Below, piece by piece: positions 16,617 through 25,177 of a stretch of 48,484 bases of DNA. The stretch spans positions 1 to 48,484 of the forward strand of contig NZ_FQTY01000020.1 in assembly GCF_900128955.1 (NCBI RefSeq), in the 5' to 3' direction. The stretch is from Tissierella praeacuta DSM 18095. GTDB taxonomy: Bacteria; Bacillota; Clostridia; Tissierellales; Tissierellaceae. Both the position numbers and the translations under genes were made by a program. The notes under the pieces were generated by a model. That model ran no database searches, had not been told where the DNA came from, and saw nothing but the letters and a program-made list of their open reading frames with translations. Position 1 is the first letter of the stretch. Each line of letters starts with the position of its first letter.

Positions 16617-17759
16617 CTATACTTCCTTTGCTATTTCCTTTAATGCCTTAATAGCAAACTCTATTTCTTCATGTGTATTTTCATATCCAAAACTAAATCT
16701 AACTACGCCTTGCTCAAAGGTTCCTATGGTTTTATGTGCTAATGGGGCACAATGCAATCCTGGTCTTACTGCAATATCATATTTGGAATCTAAAATATAA
16801 CTTATTTCAGATGAATCTGCATCTTTTATATTTAAAGCAACAACTGGTGCATGATATCCAATATCTAATGGTCCATATAATATAACTCCATCTATCTTTT
16901 GTGATTCTTCAATGAAATACCTTGTGAGTTCTTCTTCTTTCTTTCTAATATTATCTATACCCTTTTCAAATATATACTTAATACCAGAACCAAGTCCTAT
17001 TATACCAGGTGCATTTGGAGTACCAGATTCAAATTTATCAGGAATTACATCTGGCTGCTCTAAGGAATGAGAAATGCTGCCAGTACCCCCTTGAAAAATC
17101 TCGTCTAATTCTATACCATCTCTAATGTAAAGTCCACCTGTACCTTGAGGTCCTAGTAATCCTTTATGTCCTGGAAAAGCTAGAAGATCTATATTCATTT
17201 TCTCAACATCAATATTATATACACCAGCTGACTGAGCACCATCTACTAAATATATTATTCCATGATTTTTTGCAATCTTTCCAATGGTTTCTATATCCAT
17301 TATGCTTCCTGTTAAATTAGAAATATGAGTAGTTACAATCATTTTAGTTTCTGGTTTAATACTTGCTTCAATATCTTTTGGATTTATCCTTCCCTTAGAA
17401 TCTCCTTGTACTATTGTACTTTTAATTCCTAGTTTACTCAAAAAAGTAATAGGTCTTAAAACAGAATTATGCTCCATAGATGTTGTAATTACATGATCTC
17501 CTGGCTTTAAAACCCCCTTTATAGCTGTGTTTAAGCTTTCTGTACAGTTAAATGTAAATATTACATTCATAGGATTTTTTATATTAAATAATTTACTGAT
17601 TTGAGTTCTTGTATCAAATATTCCTCTACTAGCTTCTAATGCCTTTTTATGACCTGATCTTCCAGGATTAGCACCATATTCTACCATAGCCTCCATTATG
17701 GTATCATATACTATTTTTGGTTTTGGATAAGATGTTGCAGCATTATCAAAATATACCAA
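16617..17759 (-). CDS. Cysteine desulfurase-family PLP enzyme
   Basis: The 380-residue class V aminotransferase-fold enzyme opens with MVYFDNAATSYPKP and has a cofactor-binding Lys in FPGHKGLLGPQG and a candidate catalytic Cys in RPGLHCAPLAH. It belongs to the stand-alone, SufS/CsdA-like desulfurase family, which releases sulfur from cysteine for Fe-S or thiocofactor synthesis. I prefer the TTG at 17759 (AGGAG 8 bases upstream), which gives the standard N-terminus, over the GTG at 17768. No scaffold gene adjoins it, so the sulfur acceptor is unknown. Confidence 0.9.
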   Translation of the reverse strand: MVYFDNAATSYPKPKIVYDTIMEAMVEYGANPGRSGHKKALEASRGIFDTRTQISKLFNIKNPMNVIFTFNCTESLNTAIKGVLKPGDHVITTSMEHNSVLRPITFLSKLGIKSTIVQGDSKGRINPKDIEASIKPETKMIVTTHISNLTGSIMDIETIGKIAKNHGIIYLVDGAQSAGVYNIDVEKMNIDLLAFPGHKGLLGPQGTGGLYIRDGIELDEIFQGGTGSISHSLEQPDVIPDKFESGTPNAPGIIGLGSGIKYIFEKGIDNIRKKEEELTRYFIEESQKIDGVILYGPLDIGYHAPVVALNIKDADSSEISYILDSKYDIAVRPGLHCAPLAHKTIGTFEQGVVRFSFGYENTHEEIEFAIKALKEIAKEV

Positions 17760-17792
17760 TGAAATCACTCCTATTTTTTTAAAAATTTTTCA

Positions 17793-19517
17793 CTAATCTT
17801 CATTATAAACTTTAATGAAATCAAATTTTTCCACATCAAATAACCCCATATCTGTAAGTTTTACTTTAGGTATTACAGGCAACGCCATAAATGCCAATGT
17901 CATAAACGGATCTATGTTTTTGTTTATATTCAATCTTTCATGAGATAATTTTATCATTTCTTTTAGAATAGCATTGGTTTCTTCAATTGGTCGTGATGTC
18001 ATTATTCCACCAATTTCTAAAGGTAAAGATTTTATTACTTCTCCCTTAGATACAATTGTAAGTCCTCCACCAATGTTTTTTAATTCATTTATTGTGGTTA
18101 AAATATCCTCATCATTATCTCCTACGACTATCATATTATGCGAATCATGGCCAATTGTTGAACCTATAGCTCCATCTTTTAATTTGAAATTTTCAATAAG
18201 CCCAGCCCCAATATTTCCAGTAGCAAAATGTCTTTCAATTACTACCATTTTTAAAATATCCTCATTGGAAAACTTAAAGTATCCATTATCTATACTTACT
18301 TCTTTTACTACTTTTTCAGTAACTAAACTATCTTCAATTACTCCTATTATATTGGCTCTATTAGTCTTCATAGGAATTTGAATATCTTCTATTTTCACAT
18401 CTTTTATTTTTACAGATCTAGTCATACTTTCTGGTAAGTAAATCTTAGACTCAAATAAAGCTTTATTATTTTCAGCAACTAGATTACCATTTTTAAATAC
18501 ATTTATTATATTAAAGTCTTTCAAATTATCTATTACAACTAAATCAGCTATATATCCTGGTGCTATGGCTCCTTTTCCTTTCAATCCATAACATTCTGAT
18601 GGATTTAAAGTAGCCATTATAATAGCATCTACTGGATCAATTCCAAGACTTATTGCCAATTTAATATTAAAATCTATACTACCTTCATTAATTAAATCCT
18701 CAGGGTGTCTATCATCAGTACAAAATAAAAATCGTCTCAAATTATCTTTATTTACTGCCTTAATTATATTTCTTAAATCCTTTGCTGCTGAACCTTCTCT
18801 AATAAGAACATACATACCAAGCCTAATACGATCTAATACTTCTTCCACTGTAGAACATTCATGTTCTGTCTTTATTCCTGCAACAATATAAGCATTTAAA
18901 TCCTTTTCTTTAATCATAGGTCCATGACCATCTATTACCTTATCTTTAAATAAAGTTAACTTATCTAATACTTTATCATTTCCAGATATAACTCCAGGGT
19001 AATTCATCATTTCCCCTAAACCAATTATAGTTTCTTCATCTAATAATTCCTCTAAATCCTCTGCCTCTAATATGGAGCCTGAGTTTTCAAAATCAGTTGC
19101 CGGTACACAACTAGGTAGCATTATGCGAACATCTAAGGGGGTATTTTTACTATCATCAATTATATACCGTATACCTTCTATCCCTTTAACATTTGCTATT
19201 TCATGCGGGTCAGCTATTATTGTAGTTACACCTCTAGGTAATATTACCTTAGCAAATTGTGATGGAGATGACATAGAAGATTCTATATGAACATGACTAT
19301 CTATAAATCCAGGAGATAAATATTTGCCCTTTAAATCTATTTCCTTCTCACCATGATATTGTCCTATTCCCACTATTCTGCCATTATCAATAGCCACATC
19401 CCCTTCAATTATCTCACCAGTAAAAACATTTATTATGTTTGCATTTTTTAGTACTAACTGTGAATCCTTCATACCTTTTGCCTTAATTATGAGACTCTTA
19501 AGTTGTTCCTTAAACAT
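17793..19517 (-). CDS. ade: Adenine deaminase
   Basis: The 574-residue amidohydrolase has the typical adenine deaminase length. Metal-site motifs are GFIDSHVHIESSM, DPHEIANVKG and CTDDRHPEDL, and the C-terminal domain contains GSTIGHDSHNMIVVG. It converts adenine to hypoxanthine and ammonia in the cytoplasm. The ATG follows a GGGGGGAG ribosome binding site. It has its own likely promoter (TTTACT, 16 bases, TATAAT at 19595-19568) after the upstream terminator. Together with the neighbouring cyclodeaminase-family gene it hints at purine breakdown. Confidence 0.95.
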   Translation of the reverse strand: MFKEQLKSLIIKAKGMKDSQLVLKNANIINVFTGEIIEGDVAIDNGRIVGIGQYHGEKEIDLKGKYLSPGFIDSHVHIESSMSSPSQFAKVILPRGVTTIIADPHEIANVKGIEGIRYIIDDSKNTPLDVRIMLPSCVPATDFENSGSILEAEDLEELLDEETIIGLGEMMNYPGVISGNDKVLDKLTLFKDKVIDGHGPMIKEKDLNAYIVAGIKTEHECSTVEEVLDRIRLGMYVLIREGSAAKDLRNIIKAVNKDNLRRFLFCTDDRHPEDLINEGSIDFNIKLAISLGIDPVDAIIMATLNPSECYGLKGKGAIAPGYIADLVVIDNLKDFNIINVFKNGNLVAENNKALFESKIYLPESMTRSVKIKDVKIEDIQIPMKTNRANIIGVIEDSLVTEKVVKEVSIDNGYFKFSNEDILKMVVIERHFATGNIGAGLIENFKLKDGAIGSTIGHDSHNMIVVGDNDEDILTTINELKNIGGGLTIVSKGEVIKSLPLEIGGIMTSRPIEETNAILKEMIKLSHERLNINKNIDPFMTLAFMALPVIPKVKLTDMGLFDVEKFDFIKVYNED

Positions 19518-19567
19518 GCTACTCCCCCCAAGTTTTTAATAATGAAGATTATTTTATTGATACTAAT

Positions 19568-19595
19568 ATTATAATACAATATTCTTGTGAGTAAA
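19568..19595 (-). promoter_or_regulatory. Promoter of ade
   Basis: On the minus strand TTTACT (19595-19590), a 16-base spacer and TATAAT (19573-19568), 51 bases upstream of the ade start. No purine riboswitch was recognised in the leader. Confidence 0.55.
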
Positions 19596-19603
19596 TAAAG
19601 AGA

Positions 19604-19625
19604 AAGAGAAGGTTTTCCTTCTCTT
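19604..19625 (-). terminator. Terminator after the cyclodeaminase gene
   Basis: A 9-bp stem (AAGAGAAGG/CCTTCTCTT) with a 4-base loop, followed on the minus strand by a T-rich stretch. It overlaps the stop codon. Confidence 0.65.
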
Positions 19626-20262
19626 ATCCTAATCTTTTATATACTATATTCAGCAATTCTTCTTTCAATTTCTTTCCTTCTTTTAGAATACTATCTACCT
19701 TAGCTGAAACTTCTTTCTTAAATTCCTCATCTTTTATACTGCCTAAATTAATTGTTACATTGAATAATGCACCTTCTAGACCTGAATAAGCTAATAATGT
19801 ACCTACACCAACATCTGTAATAGCATTAACATTTCCATAATTAGCAAAAACATCTTGTAATTCTAATATTCTTAAACATTTCTCTGCACATCTTAAAGGC
19901 ACCTCTAAAGCTACTTTATATCCTTCTTGAATTGCCTTTGTCCTTGCAATTTTTTCTTCATCAGTTTCCTTTGGAAGTTTAAAAGCTTCCATTACCTTAT
20001 CGAAGGCTTTTGTATCTTCATCTACAATACCAGTTAAATCTTCAATAAGTTTTTCAACTTCTTTTGAATTATTAGCTATCTTTGATTTAATCTCCTCTGA
20101 AAGTTCCTCGTATGCTTTTTTACCAACTGTTAAATTATTAACCATGTTAGTTAAAGCACCTCCGAGACTTCCTACTAAAGCAGCAACACTTCCACCTCCC
20201 GGAGTTGGTTCTCCACTAGCTGTAGCAGCTATGTATTCCTTTAGACTTTTATTTATAAACAT
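19624..20262 (-). CDS. Cyclodeaminase/cyclohydrolase family protein (FTCD/FchA-like)
   Basis: The 212-residue, mostly helical protein matches stand-alone formiminotetrahydrofolate cyclodeaminase / methenyl-THF cyclohydrolase proteins. The hallmark is SGEPTPGGGSVAALVGSLGG near the N-terminus, then NLTVGKK. It would act on 5-formimino-THF or 5,10-methenyl-THF in one-carbon metabolism. No formiminotransferase domain is fused, unlike animal FTCD. It lies upstream of ade; formimino-THF is an intermediate of purine and histidine fermentation, so a role in purine use is plausible. GGAGG lies 12 bases before the ATG. Confidence 0.88.
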   Translation of the reverse strand: MFINKSLKEYIAATASGEPTPGGGSVAALVGSLGGALTNMVNNLTVGKKAYEELSEEIKSKIANNSKEVEKLIEDLTGIVDEDTKAFDKVMEAFKLPKETDEEKIARTKAIQEGYKVALEVPLRCAEKCLRILELQDVFANYGNVNAITDVGVGTLLAYSGLEGALFNVTINLGSIKDEEFKKEVSAKVDSILKEGKKLKEELLNIVYKRLG

Positions 20263-20305
20263 TTATACATACACCTCCTAATTGTATTTTACTATATATT
20301 ATGAA

Positions 20306-20332
20306 AAAAGGGAACATAGAATGTTCCCTTTT
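20306..20332 (-). terminator. Terminator after the alanine symporter gene
   Basis: A 12-bp stem (AAAAGGGAACAT/ATGTTCCCTTTT) with a 3-base loop, followed on the minus strand by TT and CAT. Confidence 0.75.
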
Positions 20333-20356
20333 AATAATCTTTAACTTATTATAAAA

Positions 20357-21703
20357 TTATCTTTGTTGTTTAATAAAAGTAGTATCATAATCCTTTAATA
20401 TAGCAGCTGCTTGAGGGGCTAATACTAAAAGACCTATTAAGTTAGGAATAACCATTAAGCCGTTAAACATATCTGCCATATCCCATACTACTTCAACCTT
20501 TAGGAATGAACCTAAAATAATAAAACCAAGTACTGCTATTCTATAAATATTTACAGCTTTAGCACCAAATAAATATTTAATATTTGCTTCTCCAAAGAAA
20601 TACCATCCTATTATAGTAGTAAATGCAAAGAAGAATAAACTAATTGCTATAAAGTTTGCTCCAAAGTTGCCAAGACCTATTTCAAAAGCCTTTTGAGTCA
20701 TTTCTATACCTGTAAGACCTAAAGTATTAGCTCCTGTAACTATATTTATAAGTGCTGTAAATGTACATACTATCATTGTATCTATAATAACTCCAACCAT
20801 AGCAACCATACCTTGTTGTGCTGGATGGTCTACTTTTGCAACAGCATGGGCATGTGGTGTTGAACCCATACCTGCTTCATTGGAGAATAATCCTCTTGCA
20901 ATACCATATCTTGCTGCTTGTTTCATTGTAACACCTAAAGCTCCACCTACCGCTGCTTGAGTCGTAAATGCCCCTGCAAATATGCTTTTAAAAGCAGGTC
21001 CTATTGCAGAAGGATTTTTAAATACTATTACAAAACTACCTATAATATATAATAACGCCATAATTGGCACTACTAATTCTGCAAAACTAGCAATTCTACT
21101 CATTCCACCTATTAGTATAAGAGCAGCAAATATAGCAGTTATAACTCCTATAACAACTTTATTAATTCCAAATGCTGAATTAACAGCTGTTGCTATTGAG
21201 TTTGATTGAACCATATTACCAACAAATCCTAATGCTATTATTATAGTAACAGCAAAAAACCCTGCTAAAAATTTGCTTTTTACACCTCTAGATAAATAAT
21301 ATGCAGGACCTCCAGTAACTTCATCACCAGATCTATCAGCATATTTTTGTGCAAGTACTGCTTCACCAAAGTTTGTAGCCATACCAAATATTGCAGATAT
21401 CCACATCCAGAAAATAGCCCCTGGACCACCAGCTGCTATTGCTGTTGCCACTCCTGCTAAGTTACCTGTACCTACCTGTGCTGCTACTGCAGTAGCTAAA
21501 GCCTGAAAAGATGTCATTCCATCTGCATCAGCCTTTTTATCTTTTTTAAAGATTCCACCAAAGGCCTGTTTAAACCCTGGTCCTACCTTACTAATTTGTG
21601 GAACTCCTAGTCTAAAAGTATAATAAATTCCTGTAAGTAACAAAGCATATATTAGGAACTTATCCCACAAAAAACCGTTTACTGCATTAACAAATGATTG
21701 CAT
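20357..21703 (-). CDS. Sodium:alanine/glycine symporter (AGCS family)
   Basis: The 448-residue membrane protein has about ten to eleven hydrophobic segments and AGCS motifs: GTGNLAGVATAIAAGGPGAIFWMW, with the conserved TNFGEA nearby, and a later SNEAGMGSTPHAHA. It imports alanine or glycine with Na+. The ATG at 21703 has AAGGAGG 8 bases upstream; the frame upstream to 21721 would begin at the Shine-Dalgarno itself. It has its own terminator and stands alone. The N-terminal sequence after MQSFVNAVNGFLWDK is typical of AlsT-like proteins. Confidence 0.93.
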   Translation of the reverse strand: MQSFVNAVNGFLWDKFLIYALLLTGIYYTFRLGVPQISKVGPGFKQAFGGIFKKDKKADADGMTSFQALATAVAAQVGTGNLAGVATAIAAGGPGAIFWMWISAIFGMATNFGEAVLAQKYADRSGDEVTGGPAYYLSRGVKSKFLAGFFAVTIIIALGFVGNMVQSNSIATAVNSAFGINKVVIGVITAIFAALILIGGMSRIASFAELVVPIMALLYIIGSFVIVFKNPSAIGPAFKSIFAGAFTTQAAVGGALGVTMKQAARYGIARGLFSNEAGMGSTPHAHAVAKVDHPAQQGMVAMVGVIIDTMIVCTFTALINIVTGANTLGLTGIEMTQKAFEIGLGNFGANFIAISLFFFAFTTIIGWYFFGEANIKYLFGAKAVNIYRIAVLGFIILGSFLKVEVVWDMADMFNGLMVIPNLIGLLVLAPQAAAILKDYDTTFIKQQR

Positions 21704-21868
21704 TGAACCTTCCTCCTTCATTAGTATAATAAATTTTTATGACACACTTTTTAATATATCATTATTTTATAACTTTGTAAACTGATTTCGTTAATTTTTT
21801 TACAATTGTTTTATACTTTATTACTTTATATTACCGCTCTGTCATACAAATAATTCCAATTTTAAATA

Positions 21869-21899
21869 AAAAAATCAACCAATTTTTGGCTGATTTTTT
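21869..21899 (-). terminator. Terminator after the PhzF-like gene
   Basis: On the minus strand a 12-bp stem (one G-U pair) with a 7-base loop and a long T run, just after the stop codon at 21903. Confidence 0.75.
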
Positions 21900-21902
21900 A
21901 TA

Positions 21903-22799
21903 TTATATGAATATAGTACCTTTTATTACTATTTTAGCATTTCCTCCAACTTTAATTATGGGATTTTCCATATCCCCTTCAATTTGGCAATATATTGTAC
22001 TAGGTCTATTCATAGATTGCCCTTGATAAGATATTATACTATTATCTACAATTAGATTATTCTTTTTTAAAAAATAAATCAATGCACCATTTGATGTGCC
22101 TGTTGCAGCTTCTTCACCAATTCCAACTGCAGGAGCAAAATTTCTGGTATATACAAACTCTGAATTTACCTTGGGTAGATAAAAAGTATGGATGCCCGTT
22201 ACATTTAATTGCTGAGAAATATCAGCTAATTCTCTCATATTAATATCTAAATTATCTAATACTTCCCTTTTGTTTATAGGTAATATAATATCTGGAAGCC
22301 CAGTAGAAATTATTTCTGGATATATTATATTATCCAAAACCCCTATATCTTCCATCTTTATTCCCATGGATCTAGTTAAAGAAAATATATTCACAGCAGT
22401 ATCTATTTCCTTTGGAGTAGCTTGTTCCATGAAAATCTTATCCACTTCACCATTCTTAAATACTATATCTACTGATAATCTTCCTACTTTGGTATTCTGA
22501 TAAACCCTCTTTATTCCATTGTAAATAGGTTTTATATACCTCAATTTAGCTAAAGTATAAAATGTTGCAATTGTAGCGTGTCCACATAAATCCACTTCAC
22601 AAACTGGAGTGAAAAATCTTACTGTAAATAAATTGTCATTTTTTAAGGTTACAAATGCTGTTTCAGATAAATTCATTTCCTTAGCAATATTTTGCATTAT
22701 ATCTTCCGTTAAATATTCTGCATCTAAAACTACCCCTGCTGGATTTCCTCCAAATGTCTTATGAGAAAAAGCATCTATTTGATATATACTTATTTCCAT
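21903..22799 (-). CDS. PhzF-family isomerase-like protein
   Basis: The 298-residue protein has the PhzF pattern: IYQIDAFSHKTFGGNPAGVV at the N-terminus, MNLSETAFV with the likely catalytic Glu, and CEVDLCGHATIAT. The second half repeats the fold (GIGEEAATGTSNGAL). The family includes phenazine biosynthesis isomerase and many enzymes of unknown substrate; no phenazine genes are nearby. I set the start at 22799 (AAAGGGG 8 bases upstream) instead of 22841. It lies 78 bases downstream of parB on the same strand. Confidence 0.92.
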   Translation of the reverse strand: MEISIYQIDAFSHKTFGGNPAGVVLDAEYLTEDIMQNIAKEMNLSETAFVTLKNDNLFTVRFFTPVCEVDLCGHATIATFYTLAKLRYIKPIYNGIKRVYQNTKVGRLSVDIVFKNGEVDKIFMEQATPKEIDTAVNIFSLTRSMGIKMEDIGVLDNIIYPEIISTGLPDIILPINKREVLDNLDINMRELADISQQLNVTGIHTFYLPKVNSEFVYTRNFAPAVGIGEEAATGTSNGALIYFLKKNNLIVDNSIISYQGQSMNRPSTIYCQIEGDMENPIIKVGGNAKIVIKGTIFI

Positions 22800-22877
22800 A
22801 TGTAATTCCCCTTTCAAATCATAAGGCTTTTTATATATCATGATAACAGATATGACTTTTCAGTAGTTTATGATTAT

Positions 22878-23732
22878 TTATTTTGTCAAAATGTCTATTA
22901 TTCGCTCCAAATCTTCATATCCATAATATTCTATTTCGATTTTCCCCTTCTTATTCCCTTGTATTAAATTAACCTTGGTTCCCAATGCCCTCATTAAATT
23001 TTCTTCTAACTCTATTGTATGAAAATCTTTAATTTTTTTATCATTATTATTGGATTCAGACTTTTTATTAGCCATTTCTTCTACCTGTCTGACATTCAAA
23101 TTATTATTTATTATTTTTTCAGCAGCTAATAATTGTTGTTTTTTATCTTTAATACTTAATAATGCCTTTCCATGCCCAGATGTTAACTGTCCTTTAGAAA
23201 TATAATCTATAATATTATCTTCTAAATTTAAAAGTCTAATAGTATTTGCCACATAAGACCTAGATTTTCCTATTTCATTTGCCAATTCTTCTTGTTTTAA
23301 ATTATAATCTTTCATCAGCTTCTTATATGCCAATGCTTCTTCTATAGGGTTTAGATCCTCTCTTTGTAAGTTTTCAATTAAAGCAATTTTTGCTGACATT
23401 TCCGTATCCATATCTTTCAATATACAGGGAATTTCACTTAACCCCGCAGCCTTAGAGGCTCTAAAACGTCTTTCACCTGCAACTATCTCATACTTATCTT
23501 TTATCTTCCTAACTATAATTGGTTGTATCAATCCATGTGTTTTTATGGAATTAGTTAAATCTGCTAGTGCTTCCTGATGGAATTCTTGCCTTGGCTGGTT
23601 CTTATTAGGTATAATTAGATTTATATCTATATTCTCAATAGTTTTTTTTGATAAATTATTGTCCTCATTAATTATTTCCTCAGATATTAGAGCAGATAAT
23701 CCTTTTCCCAACCCTCTTTTTTTCACACTCAT
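22878..23732 (-). CDS. parB: Chromosome partitioning protein ParB (Spo0J)
   Basis: The 284-residue protein has the N-terminal CTPase domain (GLIQPIIVRK, then GERRFRASK), the helix-turn-helix domain (EELANEIGKSRSYVANTIRL) and a C-terminal dimerisation domain. In the DNA-binding region it carries Arg in SRSYV, Thr in ANTIR and Gly in TSGHG, the pattern of parS-binding ParB. ParB loads at parS, spreads as a CTP-dependent clamp and recruits SMC. It starts 4 bases after parA, with GAGGAG before the ATG. Confidence 0.96.
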   Translation of the reverse strand: MSVKKRGLGKGLSALISEEIINEDNNLSKKTIENIDINLIIPNKNQPRQEFHQEALADLTNSIKTHGLIQPIIVRKIKDKYEIVAGERRFRASKAAGLSEIPCILKDMDTEMSAKIALIENLQREDLNPIEEALAYKKLMKDYNLKQEELANEIGKSRSYVANTIRLLNLEDNIIDYISKGQLTSGHGKALLSIKDKKQQLLAAEKIINNNLNVRQVEEMANKKSESNNNDKKIKDFHTIELEENLMRALGTKVNLIQGNKKGKIEIEYYGYEDLERIIDILTK

Positions 23733-23736
23733 ATTA

Positions 23737-24504
23737 TCACTCCTCAGATAATTCTAGAAACTCTTCAGCCAATTCCATATATGCTTCTGCTCCCTTTGAC
23801 TTAGAATCATAATCCATAATAGACAGTCCATAGCTTGGAGCTTCAGCTAACCTAACATTTCTAGGAATAAGGCTTACATAAACCTTTCCCTTAAAAAAAC
23901 TTTTTACTTCATCTACTACTTGTATAGATAAGTTTGTCCTACCATCAAACATACTGAGGACAACACCCTCAATTTCCAAATTAGGATTTAATCCCTTTTT
24001 TACAAGTTTTATTGTTTCAAATAGTTGACTTACACCTTCTAATGCATAGTACTCACATTGAATAGGTATAATTACGCTATTAGATGCAACTAATCCTATT
24101 ACAGAAAGTATACCTAATGATGGAGGACAATCTATAAAAATATAATCATACTTATCTTTAATCTTTTCTAACTTACTTATTAATATGTTTTCCCAATTAC
24201 CTTCTCTTGCTAATTCTATTTCTAAACCAGCAAGTTCATTATTTGATCCAATTATGCTTACACCTTCTGCTGAAGTTTTCATAATTGCATCTTTTATATC
24301 CATATTATTTACTAATACATCATAAATAATAGGATTTCCATTGTTTTTATCTACTCCCAATCCTGATGTTGAATTCCCTTGAGGATCAATATCTATTACA
24401 AGAACTTCCTTTCCCAACTTTCCCAATCCTGCACTTAAATTTATGGTGGTTGTAGTCTTCCCAACACCACCTTTTTGATTAAATATGGATATAATCTTAC
24501 CCAA
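23737..24504 (-). CDS. parA: Chromosome partitioning ATPase ParA (Soj)
   Basis: The 255-residue deviant Walker ATPase has KGGVGKTTTT near the N-terminus, DIDPQGN and DCPPSLG. It acts with ParB in origin segregation and, in Bacillus, controls DnaA. I chose the TTG at 24504 with AGGTGG 7 bases upstream, giving the standard N-terminus MGKIISIFNQKGG; the GTG at 24516 overlaps the ribosome binding site. A promoter and a parS site lie immediately upstream. Confidence 0.95.
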   Translation of the reverse strand: MGKIISIFNQKGGVGKTTTTINLSAGLGKLGKEVLVIDIDPQGNSTSGLGVDKNNGNPIIYDVLVNNMDIKDAIMKTSAEGVSIIGSNNELAGLEIELAREGNWENILISKLEKIKDKYDYIFIDCPPSLGILSVIGLVASNSVIIPIQCEYYALEGVSQLFETIKLVKKGLNPNLEIEGVVLSMFDGRTNLSIQVVDEVKSFFKGKVYVSLIPRNVRLAEAPSYGLSIMDYDSKSKGAEAYMELAEEFLELSEE

Positions 24505-24538
24505 AAAACCCACCACCTAATATTTTTTATTACCTAAT

Positions 24539-24567
24539 ATGATATCAGATTATTTTAATATTTGAAA
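24539..24567 (-). promoter_or_regulatory. Promoter of parAB, next to parS
   Basis: On the minus strand TTTCAA (24567-24562), a 17-base spacer and TATCAT (24544-24539). The parS palindrome begins 2 bases upstream of the -35, so ParB bound there could influence parAB transcription. Confidence 0.5.
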
Positions 24568-24568
24568 G

Positions 24569-24604
24569 AATTCTTTAATGTTTCACGTGAAACATTAAAG
24601 AATT
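24569..24604. other. parS site inside a 36-nt perfect palindrome
   Basis: Positions 24579-24594 read TGTTTCACGTGAAACA, the exact Bacillus parS consensus. The symmetry extends ten further bases on each side. ParB binding site for origin segregation. Confidence 0.95.
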
Positions 24605-24714
24605 ATGATAAAAATATAAAATTCAAGACTGTTTCTAAAAGGATATATTACTAAACTCTCAACCTTATACTATATAGTAATGTTTTTCCTTCACGAAATA
24701 ATTTATTAAATACA

Positions 24715-24937
24715 TCATTGTTTTGGATTCTCAATTGATGATTTAGAAAAATGAACTTTATTTAACTTTCTTATTTCTTCTATAATAGTCAATGTACAAT
24801 AAAATATTGTAAAAATAATACTAACACTAAAACTTACTATAATTGAAATATCTCATTGGAACATTAAATCCAAAATTGGGCTTATACCAAACATAGTCAA
24901 TAAAAATATAAATGTTCTATATTTTATAAAAACTCAT
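24715..24937 (-). pseudogene. Probable remnant of a small membrane-protein gene
   Basis: An ATG at 24937 with AAAGAG upstream reads six codons and stops. A nearby frame shifted by one continues as a hydrophobic protein (RTFIFLLTMFGISPILD), meets one in-frame TGA (about 24843), and goes on (IIVSFSVSIIFTIFYC, then TIIEEIRKLNK) to a TGA at 24715. One frameshift and one stop codon thus interrupt what looks like a 70-residue protein with two membrane segments. It directly follows the small ORF at 24946-25089. Confidence 0.35.
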
Positions 24938-24945
24938 CTCTTTAG

Positions 24946-25089
24946 TTACAATACATTTTCATCCTTTAATTCTTTTATTGCCTTTTTTATAGCCATTTTA
25001 ATTACAAAATATAGGATTATTGCTGGTATACCAACATATATAGGTAATAAAAATAAAATCGTAGGTAAAATTGCAGATAAAATTTCCAT
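24946..25089 (-). CDS. Small single-pass membrane protein, 47 aa
   Basis: AAGGAGGGG lies 8 bases before the ATG at 25089. The frame encodes 47 residues: an N-terminal hydrophobic stretch (MEILSAILPTILFLLPIYVG and on through IIL YFVI), then a basic amphipathic tail (KMAIKKAIKELKDENVL). The strong ribosome binding site and membrane topology support a real gene. I know no function; small hydrophobic proteins with a charged tail can be toxins, immunity proteins or membrane regulators. Confidence 0.6.
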   Translation of the reverse strand: MEILSAILPTILFLLPIYVGIPAIILYFVIKMAIKKAIKELKDENVL

Positions 25090-25177
25090 TATCTAAACCC
25101 CTCCTTAGAATTTAAGTTTCTTTACATAGATTTACATATACCAATTTAAACATCAGCTTTTAAAAACTATTAATTTC

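Noticed and set aside
19518-19623. Purine riboswitch upstream of ade
   Set aside because: The short leader has no conserved purine-aptamer loops; only a promoter and the preceding terminator are visible.
21903-22799. Phenazine biosynthesis
   Set aside because: Only a PhzF-fold protein is present; the family is widespread and no other phz genes are nearby.
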